Source: Pseudomonas sp. BMS12 (GTDB lineage: Bacteria; Pseudomonadota; Gammaproteobacteria; Pseudomonadales; Pseudomonadaceae). From it: a stretch of DNA of 64,000 nt. Positions 53,314 through 61,683 of this stretch are shown piece after piece. The notes beneath the pieces are model-generated. The model saw nothing but the letters and a program-made list of their open reading frames with translations, did no database searches and was not told where the DNA came from. The number at the start of each line of letters is the position of its first letter. Positions within the stretch are counted from its first letter, which is position 1. The position numbers and the translations under genes were made by a program. The stretch lies in the NCBI RefSeq assembly GCF_001592875.1, contig NZ_LSOF01000014.1, positions 124,001 through 188,000 of the forward strand, in the 5' to 3' direction.

Positions 53314-55455
53314 ATGCGGCAGATGCATCTTGAAAGCGTGAATGACCAGCAGGTACTGCTGGTGGTGGATGACCGCGAAGAGAATCTGGTCGCTATGGAG
53401 GCGCTGCTCGGCGATGGCGACTGGGATGTGCGCACCGTCAACAGTGGCGAGGACGCTTTGCGCTGCCTGATGGATGAAGACGTCGGCCTGGTCCTGCTCG
53501 ATGTGCAGATGCCGAGGATGGACGGCTTCGAGGTAGCCCGCCTGATGCGCGGCAGCCCGCATACCCGTTACACGCCGATCATCTTCCTCTCCGCCATTGC
53601 CCATACCGAGGAGTCGGTATTGCAGGGCTATGCGATCGGCGCGGTGGACTTCATCCTCAAACCCTTCGACCCCAAGGTGCTCAAGCACAAGATCGGCGCG
53701 TTGCTGGAGCAGGAGCGTCATCGTCACGAGCTGCAGCAGCTTAGCCAGCAACTGGATAGCGAACGGGCCTTCAACGCCTCGGTGCTGGACAACGCCTCGG
53801 AAGGCATTCTGGTGATCGACCAGGACGGCGTGATCCGCTTCGCCAACCCGGCCATGGCGCAGATGCTGCGCGGCGAGGTGGCCGACCTGCAGGACAGCCG
53901 CCTGCTGTCGTACCTGAAACGCCCGGAAATGCCTGGGGACTGGCGTGAGAGCGAGTTCTACCGCAGCTGGCGCTCGGGCCAGACCTACCGGGTACACGAT
54001 GCCGTGCTGGCGACCCTGGACGGTGGCTACCTGCCGGTGGCGCTGTCCTGCTCACCGCTGCCGCAGTACCAGAACTCCATGGTGCTGATCGCCCTGGACA
54101 TGTCGGTGGTGAGCAACCTGCATGCCCAGCTGGAGTCGCAGGCGATCACCGATGCGCTGACCGGCCTGTACAACCGCCGCGGCTTTCACCAGTCGCTGGA
54201 GACGGCATTGTCGCGTATCGACCGCAGCGGCAAGCGCATGGCCGTGCTTTACCTCGATCTGGATGGCTTCAAGCGGGTCAACGATTCCCTTGGGCATGCC
54301 GCTGGCGATCAGGTACTGCGTCAGATCGCCGAGCAACTGAAAACCTGCCTGCGCCCCTATGACATCCTGGCACGCATGGGCGGCGATGAGTTCACCGCCT
54401 TGCTCGACTCCCTCGACCACCCCGAAGATGCTGCGCGGGTGGCGGAAAAACTGATCGAACTGGTCTCGGTCCGCTATGAGCTGGACGGGGTCGAGTTCAC
54501 CCTGGGCGCCAGCATCGGCATTGCCTGCTACCCGGAGTGCGGGCAGACGGTGGACGGCCTGCTGCGCTCGGCGGATATGGCCATGTACGAGGCCAAGCGC
54601 GCAGGGCGCCAGCAGTACCGCTTCTTCTCGCCGGAAATGAACGGCCGTGCCCGTTCGCGGCTGATGCTCGAAGAGAGCCTGCGCACGGCCATCGAGCAGG
54701 ACGACTTCGTGCTGGTCTACCAGCCGCAGATCGACCTGGCCAGCGGTCGCCTGCGCGGCTTCGAAGCATTGTTGCGCTGGGAGCACCGGGTCGCGGGGAC
54801 CATTTCGCCGGGGGTGTTCATACCGCTGCTGGAGGAAACCCGGCTGATCAATCGCGTGGGCGCCTGGATCTTCAATCAGGGCATCAGCCAGTGCCGGGCC
54901 TGGCAAACGCAGTTTGGCGAGAACCTGCTGCTCAGCCTCAATGTCAGTCCGGTGCAGTTCGGCATGCCCAAACTGGTGGAGGATCTGCGCCGGCTACTGG
55001 ACATGCACCAGCTCAAACCCTCGCAACTGGAGGTGGAGGTGACCGAGAGCGCACTGATGCAGGACCTCGACACCACCCGTGAGCAGCTGCAGCAGCTGCG
55101 CGAGCTAGGCGTGCGCATCGCCATCGACGACTTCGGCACCGGCTATTCGTCGCTGGCCTATCTACGTCACTTCGAGCTGGATACCTTGAAGATCGACCGG
55201 CTGTTCATCTCCAACATGCTGGAGTCGCGCAAGGATGCGGCCATCGTCAGCACCATCATCGACCTCGGCCATCACCTCGGTCTGGAGGTGATTGCCGAAG
55301 GCGTGGAAACCCTGGAACAGCGTGACTGGTTGATGGCTCATCGCTGCACCACCATGCAGGGTTTTCTGGTGGCGCCGGGGTTGCCGCTGGAGCAGGCCAG
55401 TGCCTTCCCGGCGCAGCTGGATTGGGCCAACTGGCGGCCGGATAAGTTGTTCTAG
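53314..55455 (+). CDS. REC-PAS-GGDEF-EAL c-di-GMP response regulator
   Basis: 713 residues. The receiver (about 12-130) has phosphoacceptor Asp63 in LLDVQMPRMDG. A PAS domain (about 155-270) precedes GGDEF (GGDEF at 356-360) and EAL (EALLRW from 484). The GGDEF motif is intact, with an inhibitory-site RPYD five residues before it. The EAL domain keeps NVSPVQF, EVTESALMQD, DDFGTGYSS, KIDR and EGVETLEQ, so it should be an active phosphodiesterase. ATG at 53314 is favoured by GGGAG upstream; ATG at 53284 overlaps the kinase stop and is an alternative. It is very likely the output partner of the kinase. Confidence 0.93.
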   Translation: MRQMHLESVNDQQVLLVVDDREENLVAMEALLGDGDWDVRTVNSGEDALRCLMDEDVGLVLLDVQMPRMDGFEVARLMRGSPHTRYTPIIFLSAIAHTEESVLQGYAIGAVDFILKPFDPKVLKHKIGALLEQERHRHELQQLSQQLDSERAFNASVLDNASEGILVIDQDGVIRFANPAMAQMLRGEVADLQDSRLLSYLKRPEMPGDWRESEFYRSWRSGQTYRVHDAVLATLDGGYLPVALSCSPLPQYQNSMVLIALDMSVVSNLHAQLESQAITDALTGLYNRRGFHQSLETALSRIDRSGKRMAVLYLDLDGFKRVNDSLGHAAGDQVLRQIAEQLKTCLRPYDILARMGGDEFTALLDSLDHPEDAARVAEKLIELVSVRYELDGVEFTLGASIGIACYPECGQTVDGLLRSADMAMYEAKRAGRQQYRFFSPEMNGRARSRLMLEESLRTAIEQDDFVLVYQPQIDLASGRLRGFEALLRWEHRVAGTISPGVFIPLLEETRLINRVGAWIFNQGISQCRAWQTQFGENLLLSLNVSPVQFGMPKLVEDLRRLLDMHQLKPSQLEVEVTESALMQDLDTTREQLQQLRELGVRIAIDDFGTGYSSLAYLRHFELDTLKIDRLFISNMLESRKDAAIVSTIIDLGHHLGLEVIAEGVETLEQRDWLMAHRCTTMQGFLVAPGLPLEQASAFPAQLDWANWRPDKLF

Positions 55456-55556
55456 CCTTGGCCTCGCTGCCATCTCGTCGCGGCAAGGTGGAGCAGGGCA
55501 CTGTCGAACGCAGAGGGCAGGGCTGACGCCAGCCAGACTCGGCGTTCGGCGTCGGA

Positions 55557-56459
55557 TCAGCCTGGGAACTGGCGGTGCAGTTCGGCCAGTTGGGCATCCT
55601 TGGCTTGCCACAGCTGGTTGACCCACTGCTGGAACTGCAGGCGGTACTGCTCGTCCTGGTCGTAGTTCCTGCCGATGAAGTCGGTGGGGATGGTCATCTT
55701 CTCGAAGCGCACTACCACCTCGCCGAGGCGCCCGCAGAGCAGGTCCCAAAAACCCGGAGTGCCACCGGGGTAGTGGATGGTGACGTTGACCAGGGCATCC
55801 AGCTGCTCGCCCATGGCATCCAGCACGAAGGCGATACCGCCGGCCTTGGGCTTGAGCAGGTACTGGAAGGGGGACTGCTGCTGGGCATGCTTCTGCGGGG
55901 TGAGGCGGGTGCCTTCGAGGAAGTTGAAAACCGAAACCGGGTTGCTCTTGTAGCGTGCGCAGGCCTTGCGCGTGGTAGCCAGGTCCTGGCCGCGCTTCTC
56001 CGGGTACTTGGCCAGGTATTCCTTGCTGTAGCGCTTCATGAAGGGGAATTCGAGGGCCCACCAGCACAGGCCGATCACCGGCACCCAGATCAGCTCCTGC
56101 TTGAGGAAGAACTTGAGCAGCGGCATGCGCCGGTTGAGCAGGTATTGCAGCACCAGGATGTCGGCCCAGCTCTGGTGGTTGCTGGTCACCAGGTAGGAGT
56201 GGCGCATGTCCATGTCCTGGATGCCCTCGACGTTCCAGCGGGTACGGCGCACCAGGTTCATCCAGAATTTGTTGACGTCGATCCAGGCCTCGGCGATGCC
56301 ATGCATGACGAAGCGCAGCCCGCGTTGTACCGCGGGAATCGGCAGCAGCAGCTTGAGCAGGGATGTGGCAAAGAGCGGCCAGCAGCAGATCAGGGTATTG
56401 AGGGCCAGCAGCAGGGCGCTGATGACGCCGCGCAAGGCGGCAGGCAGAAAGTGCAGCAT
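55557..56459 (-). CDS. 1-acyl-sn-glycerol-3-phosphate acyltransferase family (YihG-like)
   Basis: 300 residues. Two hydrophobic segments near the N-terminus anchor it in the inner membrane. The acyltransferase HxxxxD motif is in SNHQSWADILVL and the substrate-binding motif in FLEGTRLTPQK. It resembles E. coli YihG, which acylates lysophosphatidic acid. ATG at 56459 (MLHFLPAALRGV) was chosen by similarity; the frame is open upstream. Converges with the c-di-GMP gene across a 101-base gap with no clear terminator. Confidence 0.88.
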   Translation of the reverse strand: MLHFLPAALRGVISALLLALNTLICCWPLFATSLLKLLLPIPAVQRGLRFVMHGIAEAWIDVNKFWMNLVRRTRWNVEGIQDMDMRHSYLVTSNHQSWADILVLQYLLNRRMPLLKFFLKQELIWVPVIGLCWWALEFPFMKRYSKEYLAKYPEKRGQDLATTRKACARYKSNPVSVFNFLEGTRLTPQKHAQQQSPFQYLLKPKAGGIAFVLDAMGEQLDALVNVTIHYPGGTPGFWDLLCGRLGEVVVRFEKMTIPTDFIGRNYDQDEQYRLQFQQWVNQLWQAKDAQLAELHRQFPG

Positions 56460-56805
56460 GGGCTCGGAAGGCTCCAGGTCAGGGGGCTTGTTCTTCGCCC
56501 CGTTGGGTCGGAAACCTGCAGCACTCCCTGCGGCAAGTCGCTCCGGCGCAAAGGTTAACGCTTGTACACTGAACGGCAAGTGCCATGACCGACCATCTGG
56601 TCATGCAGCCTGCGGGTGCCGGACGCGGCGGATTCTAGCTCAGGATGACGAGCGGCGAGGCATAGCTCGTTGCCCATTTAGGAGGGGTAAACAATCGTAA
56701 CCCTCCTGGCTGTGACCCTATCCCCGAGCCCGCTGCTAGGTTTTTCGGTTACAATCGCCGCACCGCGCCCGGCCGAAACCGGGGAAAGTTGAGATGAGGT
56801 GAGTC

Positions 56806-57135
56806 GTGGATATTATCGATACCATCAAAGAGCAGATCGCCAACAACACCATTCTGCTGTACATGAAAGGCTCGCCGAATGCCCCGCAGTGCGGCTTTTC
56901 GTCCCGTGCCGCGCAGGTGGTGATGGCCTGTGGCGAGAAGTTCGCCTATGTGGACATCCTGCAGAACCCGGAAATCCGCGCCAACCTGCCCAAGTACGCC
57001 AACTGGCCGACCTTCCCGCAGCTGTGGGTCGGTGGTGAGCTGGTCGGTGGCAGCGATATCCTGACCGAGATGTTCGAGAAGGGTGAATTGCAGACCCTTA
57101 TCAAGGAAGCCGCCGAGAAAGCCAAGGCCGAATAA
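56806..57135 (+). CDS. grxD: Monothiol glutaredoxin Grx4
   Basis: Fe-S cluster carrier of the CGFS class, involved in iron-sulphur delivery and iron sensing with BolA. 109 residues. The active-site CGFS is in PNAPQCGFSSRA; KGSPNAP, WPTFPQLWVGGELVGG and the C-terminal AAEKAKA complete the family. GTG start at 56806, with a GAGGTGA ribosome binding site. The upstream region (56580-56805) has no other gene. A strong terminator follows. Confidence 0.97.
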   Translation: MDIIDTIKEQIANNTILLYMKGSPNAPQCGFSSRAAQVVMACGEKFAYVDILQNPEIRANLPKYANWPTFPQLWVGGELVGGSDILTEMFEKGELQTLIKEAAEKAKAE

Positions 57136-57154
57136 GCCCTGGTGCTCCGCCCGA

Positions 57155-57183
57155 AAAGCCGATGCCTTTGCATCGGCTTTTTT
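57155..57183 (+). terminator. Intrinsic terminator after grxD
   Basis: A perfect 11-bp stem AAAGCCGATGC (57155-57165) and GCATCGGCTTT (57170-57180) with loop CTTT and a T run. Confidence 0.92.
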
Positions 57184-57198
57184 GTTTGTGCACGTTCT

Positions 57199-57338
57199 TG
57201 TTGGAGCGGCTTGCGACAGGGGCCGCGCGGCAGCGTCGCGGCCAAGGCCCCTCCTACAGAGTGAGCGCGGGGTTAGCAGTCGCGCTGGGGCTGCAGATTG
57301 CTTGGCGGAAGAGCATCGAGGCTGAAGCCGCTCCCACC
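57199..57338. repeat. Cluster of three Pseudomonas REP-type units
   Basis: Three copies related to TGTAGGAGCGGCTT: plus strand at 57199-57217 (TGTTGGAGCGGCTTGCGAC), minus strand at 57234-57258 (TGTAGGAGGGGCCTTGGCC and on) and minus strand at 57318-57338 (GGTGGGAGCGGCTTCAGCC). The first two face each other as a pair (BIME-like). They fill the gap between grxD and the convergent penicillin-binding protein gene. Confidence 0.7.
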
Positions 57339-57363
57339 AAGGGCTCCCGCATAGGTGGTTCGC

Positions 57364-60300
57364 TCAGTTCAGACGCGCCTGCACCGGATCTGGTGGCAGG
57401 CTGCAGCCGGTGCGCTCGCCGGCGGCCAGATAAGGGCTGAGCAGCGGTGCCATGCCCTTGAGCACCTGTACCGGGAGTGCCGAGGTGAAGCGGAACTTGT
57501 CCGCTGCCTGGCCGGGGACGAAGGCGGTGAGGGTGCCGAAATGCCGTGGCCCCAGGTAGAAGACGAAGGTGGCAGTGCGGTTGACCGCCCTTGAGCTGAG
57601 CACCTGGCCGCCGCGGCCGACGTTCTCGATGCGGTTGTCGCCGGTGCCGGTCTTGCCGCCGAGCATCAGGGCGGTGCCATCGGCGGTCTGGAAACTGCCG
57701 GACAGGCGCCGTGCGGTGCCGGCTTCGACTACCTGGGACAGGGCACCGCGCAGCGCGGCGGCGACTTCCGAAGGCATCACTCGTTCGCCGCGCAGGGCGT
57801 CATGGCGCAGCAGGGTCTCGTAGGGGGTGTCGGCGGCGAAGTGCAGGCTGTCGATGCGCACGCTGGGCTGGCGAATGCCGTCGTTGAGGATGATGCCCAT
57901 CAGCTCCGCCAGCGCCGCCGGGCGATCGCCGGAGCTGCCGATGGCGGTGGCCAGGGACGGCACCAGGTGATCGAAGGGGTAGCCCAGGCGCTGCCAGCGC
58001 TCATGGATATCGAGGAAGGCTTCGACCTCCAGCAGGGTGCGGATGCGGCTGTCGCGAGCGCTGCGGTGGCGGGTCTTGAACAGCCAGCCATAGACCTCCT
58101 GGCGCTGCTCGGCGCTGGCGGCCACCGCATCGCGGAAGCTGGCCTGCGGTTGCTCGATCAGGTAGCCCAGCAACCACAGCTCCAGCGGGTGTACGCGGGC
58201 GATGTAGCCCTGGTCGGGCAGGCTCCAGGCGCCGGGGCCGTAGTCCAGATAGAGGCGCTGGATCTTCTTGTCGCTGAGTTTTTCCTGTGGGGCGTGGGCC
58301 CTGAGGAAGGCGGCGAAGGTGGCTTCGTCCACTTGCGGCATCAGGTAGCGGTGCACGGCGGCCAGGCGCACGGCGGTGGGACGCAGGCCGTCGAGGAAGG
58401 TATCGAGACGTTCCTGGGCACTCTTGCCCTGGTACTTGCGCCAGAACCGCAGGAGAAAGGTCGTCCCCTCGCGGTCGGCGAAGCGTCGTAGGTAGTCGGC
58501 GCGCTGCGGGTGCTTGTCGTCCTTGAGCAACTCGGCACTGTTGTTGGCGCCGTTGTAGGTGCTGTAACGCACCAGGTCGCGTAGCAGACGGATGAAGGGC
58601 AGGTTGATCGATTCGCGCAGGGCGTCGCGCAGCGTGGGAATGCGCGCATTGTCCTCGCGCTTGAAGTTGCTGAAGGTGTGCGCGCCGCCACCGGTGAAGA
58701 AGGTCTCGTAGGGGCTGGCCGAATACTTGCGCTCCAGCGCCGCATCGAGCAGCTCGCTCAGGCTCAGTTCGGGCCGGGCGATCAACTGGTCCAGGACCCA
58801 GCGGCTGAGGTGATCCTGGCGATTGACCTCGACCTGGCGCAGCGCTTGCGGCGCCTGCCCGGCGTAGCGTTGATGCAGCTCGGCGATTATCTGCAGATAG
58901 GTGGTCAGCACCCGCAGCTTGGCGGTGGAGCCCAGTTCCAGCTTGCTGCCTTCGTTGATGTCGAACGGCTGGTCGGTGCTGTCGGTCTGTACCCGCACGC
59001 GGGCGCCATCCAGGCCGCGCTCGAACAGAGTGAAGCTGTAGCGCACCTCGGCGGTTTTTTCCGGCGATAGCAGGCGTTCGCCGTACAGACCGATCTCGCC
59101 GGCGAACTCGGGGTCGGCCAGACGTCTCAGGTAGGCGCTGACGCTCTGCTGCAACTCGGCGTTGAGCGTGCTGGTGGTGGCCAGGTCCAGGCGGTCGAGA
59201 TCGTACAGCGGCAGGTTGAGCAGGCTGCTCAGGCGCGAGCGCGCCACGTTGATGCCCTTGTTGCCCTGCACTGGCTGGATCGCCGGGTGCTGCGCCAGGT
59301 CACGGAAGTGCAGCCTCTGCGCCAGGGCCGCATCGCGCAGCGGCCAGTCGATCACGCCAGCGTCGGCCAGCACGCGGATATGGCTGTCGGTCAGGCTTTC
59401 CAGCTCCTTGCGCCCCTGGGCCAGGTAATAGGAGGGGCGGCGCTGGGCGATCATCAGGGCCAGTACCTGGCGCAGCGCCTGGCCGCGTTCGGCGCGACTG
59501 GCCAGCACGCCGCTGTTGCTATCGAGCAGGGCGTTGGTGCGGGCAAAGTCGCTGCCGAACCACACCCTTAGGCCGTCGGCCAGACCATGCACTTCGCCGT
59601 GCCCGGGCGCGGCGGAGAGCGGCACGCTGTTCAGGTAGTCGCGCACCACCGCCTGGCGTGCGGCGAGGGTTTGCGGACCCTGGCGATAGGTGCGCAGGCT
59701 GGCGGAAATCATCTGCCGCAGCTTGTCCATCGGTTCCAGGGTCAGGCCGTCCGGCGAGTGGCGGTATTTCTCCAGCTGGGTGGCCAGGGTGCTGCCGCCG
59801 GCCGACTGATCCTGCAGGGCGAAGTTCTTGCCCAGCTGCGACAGTGCCGCCTTGGCGAAGCGCGGCCAGTCCACCGCCGGATTGGCCAGCGGCTGGTCGG
59901 CATCGAGCAGGTGGCGGTTTTCGATGAACAGCAGGCTGTCGACCACCAGCGGCGGAATGTCGGCGAAGCCGGCGTACAGCTGCTGCGGATAGTGGAAGAG
60001 GTACAACGGCTCGCCGCGACAGTCGCTGATGCTCAGGCCGGCCTGGACCTTCTCCGCATAGGGCGGGAAGAAACCGCGCTGGCTGTAGTCGAGCAGGGCG
60101 GGCGAGAAGCGCGCCTGGGCGCTGATCAGGAAATGTCGTTCGCGCAGGCGCTCCAGCAGCTCGGGCAAGCCCACATAGCCGAGACGCTTGTCGAAGGGCC
60201 CTGCGCGGGGATAGATGATGGCGGTGCTGGGCCCGGCTTGCAGCTGGTAGTCGAGCTTGGCGGCGTAGCGGCTGAATTCGCGGGCCTGCCACTGGGACGT

Positions 60301-60474
60301 GGTGAATTCCTGGTAACCCAACGCCCCGACAACCAGCAGCATGCACAACACCACCAGCCAGATGAACTGTTTCAGGCGTTGCCGGCGCGGTGGCGGTGGG
60401 GGCGCTAACAGCGCCTCCGTGGCGCTTGCGAGAAGCGTCGTGTCTGGTGCCTCCGACTGCCACAATGAGCCCAT
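57364..60474 (-). CDS. Class A penicillin-binding protein-like transglycosylase/transpeptidase, divergent
   Basis: 1036 residues, longer than PBP1a/1b (about 800-850). Cytoplasmic Pro-rich tail, one membrane segment (about 36-54), then a glycosyltransferase-51-like region where the usual EDRxFxxHxG is IENRHLLDADQP: Glu185 kept, Asp replaced by Asn186, His-x-Gly missing. GGSTLATQLEK (from 226) follows the family more closely. The transpeptidase domain keeps all three motifs: GSTAKL (SxxK) near 528, SIN (SxN) and GGKTGTGDN (KTG). Penicillin binding is therefore likely; glycosyltransfer is doubtful. It stands apart from division genes. ATG at 60474. Confidence 0.85.
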   Translation of the reverse strand: MGSLWQSEAPDTTLLASATEALLAPPPPPRRQRLKQFIWLVVLCMLLVVGALGYQEFTTSQWQAREFSRYAAKLDYQLQAGPSTAIIYPRAGPFDKRLGYVGLPELLERLRERHFLISAQARFSPALLDYSQRGFFPPYAEKVQAGLSISDCRGEPLYLFHYPQQLYAGFADIPPLVVDSLLFIENRHLLDADQPLANPAVDWPRFAKAALSQLGKNFALQDQSAGGSTLATQLEKYRHSPDGLTLEPMDKLRQMISASLRTYRQGPQTLAARQAVVRDYLNSVPLSAAPGHGEVHGLADGLRVWFGSDFARTNALLDSNSGVLASRAERGQALRQVLALMIAQRRPSYYLAQGRKELESLTDSHIRVLADAGVIDWPLRDAALAQRLHFRDLAQHPAIQPVQGNKGINVARSRLSSLLNLPLYDLDRLDLATTSTLNAELQQSVSAYLRRLADPEFAGEIGLYGERLLSPEKTAEVRYSFTLFERGLDGARVRVQTDSTDQPFDINEGSKLELGSTAKLRVLTTYLQIIAELHQRYAGQAPQALRQVEVNRQDHLSRWVLDQLIARPELSLSELLDAALERKYSASPYETFFTGGGAHTFSNFKREDNARIPTLRDALRESINLPFIRLLRDLVRYSTYNGANNSAELLKDDKHPQRADYLRRFADREGTTFLLRFWRKYQGKSAQERLDTFLDGLRPTAVRLAAVHRYLMPQVDEATFAAFLRAHAPQEKLSDKKIQRLYLDYGPGAWSLPDQGYIARVHPLELWLLGYLIEQPQASFRDAVAASAEQRQEVYGWLFKTRHRSARDSRIRTLLEVEAFLDIHERWQRLGYPFDHLVPSLATAIGSSGDRPAALAELMGIILNDGIRQPSVRIDSLHFAADTPYETLLRHDALRGERVMPSEVAAALRGALSQVVEAGTARRLSGSFQTADGTALMLGGKTGTGDNRIENVGRGGQVLSSRAVNRTATFVFYLGPRHFGTLTAFVPGQAADKFRFTSALPVQVLKGMAPLLSPYLAAGERTGCSLPPDPVQARLN

Positions 60475-60564
60475 GATCGACTGGCCTGCTATCTGCTACG
60501 GGTCCCCTTGGTCCAAGCTTAGTTGGCGACCCACAGCCGCGAACGAAATATTGCCGAGGGGACG

Positions 60565-61239
60565 ATGAACGAGAGCGAACGGCGCCTGCTGCACAGTTGG
60601 CAGACCAATGCCAGGGGCTGGATAGACGTGGTGCGCGAGCAGCGCATCGATAGCCGGCGCCTGGTCACCGATGCCGCCATGCTCGATGCGGCGCTGGCCC
60701 TGCACCCGCAGCGGGCGCTGGATATCGGTTGCGGTGAGGGCTGGCTGTGCCGGGCCCTGAGCGCGCACGGCGTGCAGATGGTGGGGGTGGATGCACAGCC
60801 GCTGCTGATCGATGCCGCGCGGCTTGCCGGTGGCGGGCAGTTTCACGTTTGCCGTCATGCGGATCTGTGCGCTGCGCACCTGGGGCGTTTCGATCTGCTG
60901 CTGTGCAACTTCGCCCTGCTGGAAGAACAACTGCAGCCTCTGCTGCACGGTTGGCATGATCTGCTGCAGCCCGGCGGCCGTCTGCTGATCCAGACCCTGC
61001 ACCCACGCAGTGCCTGTGGCGAGCAGGACTATCGCGATGGCTGGCGCCTGGAGCATTTCACCAGCATGGGCGCGGGGTTTGCCGAGCCGATGCCCTGGTA
61101 CTTCCGTACCCTGGAGTCCTGGCTGGCGCTGGTCGCGGCGGCAGGCTGGCAGCTCGTCGCCCGGAGCGAACCGCCGCATCCGCGCAGCGGGATACCTGCT
61201 TCACTGTTGCTGGAGCTTGCCCGCCCTGAATCGGGTTGA
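60565..61239 (+). CDS. Class I SAM-dependent methyltransferase
   Basis: 224 residues with a Rossmann-type methyltransferase fold. The SAM loop is ALDIGCGEGWLCRAL (about 46-60), followed by an acidic residue in VGVDAQPLL and later DLLLCNFALLEE. It resembles UbiG/small-molecule methyltransferases, but the substrate is unknown. ATG at 60565 follows GAGGGGA. Divergent from the PBP-like gene and followed after 26 bases by a VOC protein. Confidence 0.85.
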   Translation: MNESERRLLHSWQTNARGWIDVVREQRIDSRRLVTDAAMLDAALALHPQRALDIGCGEGWLCRALSAHGVQMVGVDAQPLLIDAARLAGGGQFHVCRHADLCAAHLGRFDLLLCNFALLEEQLQPLLHGWHDLLQPGGRLLIQTLHPRSACGEQDYRDGWRLEHFTSMGAGFAEPMPWYFRTLESWLALVAAAGWQLVARSEPPHPRSGIPASLLLELARPESG

Positions 61240-61265
61240 GCCGCGATCACTTCGGAGATATCGCC

Positions 61266-61676
61266 ATGGACCCGCGTTCCACCCTGATTCCCTGCGTGCT
61301 GTATCGCGACGCCGCCATGGCCATCGCCTGGCTGTGCGAGGTGTTCGAGCTGCGCGAACAGCTGCGCGTGCCGGGGCCTGACGGCAGCATCCAGCATGCG
61401 CAACTGGTGCATGGCGGCGGCATGCTGATGCTCGGTTCGCTACAGGATGGCGAGTACGGCCGGCACTTGCGTGAGCCGGGCCCGGTGGGCGGCAATACCC
61501 AGGGCATCTACCTGGTAATGGAGGATGTCGACGCGGCCTACGTCCGGGTGCAGCGCGCCGGCGGCGAGATCCTCATTCCGATCAAGGACGAGGAGTACGG
61601 CGGCCGCGGCTTCACCTGCCGGGACCCGCAAGGCCAGTTATGGAGCGTGGGCAGCTACGACCCCTGGGCGGAGTAG
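61266..61676 (+). CDS. VOC-superfamily (glyoxalase/bleomycin-resistance-like) protein
   Basis: 136 residues with two beta-alpha-beta-beta-beta modules: TLIPCVLYRDAAMAIAWLCEVFELRE and NTQGIYLVMEDVDAAYVRVQRAGGEILI, ending GGRGFTCRDPQGQLWSVGSYDPW. This is a typical PhnB/glyoxalase-like VOC member; the substrate is unknown. GGAG lies upstream of ATG at 61266. Close spacing suggests it is cotranscribed with the methyltransferase. It converges with the FMN protein gene. Confidence 0.88.
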   Translation: MDPRSTLIPCVLYRDAAMAIAWLCEVFELREQLRVPGPDGSIQHAQLVHGGGMLMLGSLQDGEYGRHLREPGPVGGNTQGIYLVMEDVDAAYVRVQRAGGEILIPIKDEEYGGRGFTCRDPQGQLWSVGSYDPWAE

Positions 61677-61683
61677 TGCAGCG

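Noticed and set aside
55456..55556. Short palindromes between the c-di-GMP gene and the acyltransferase gene as terminators
   Set aside because: The stem is 5 bp with no T run on either strand.
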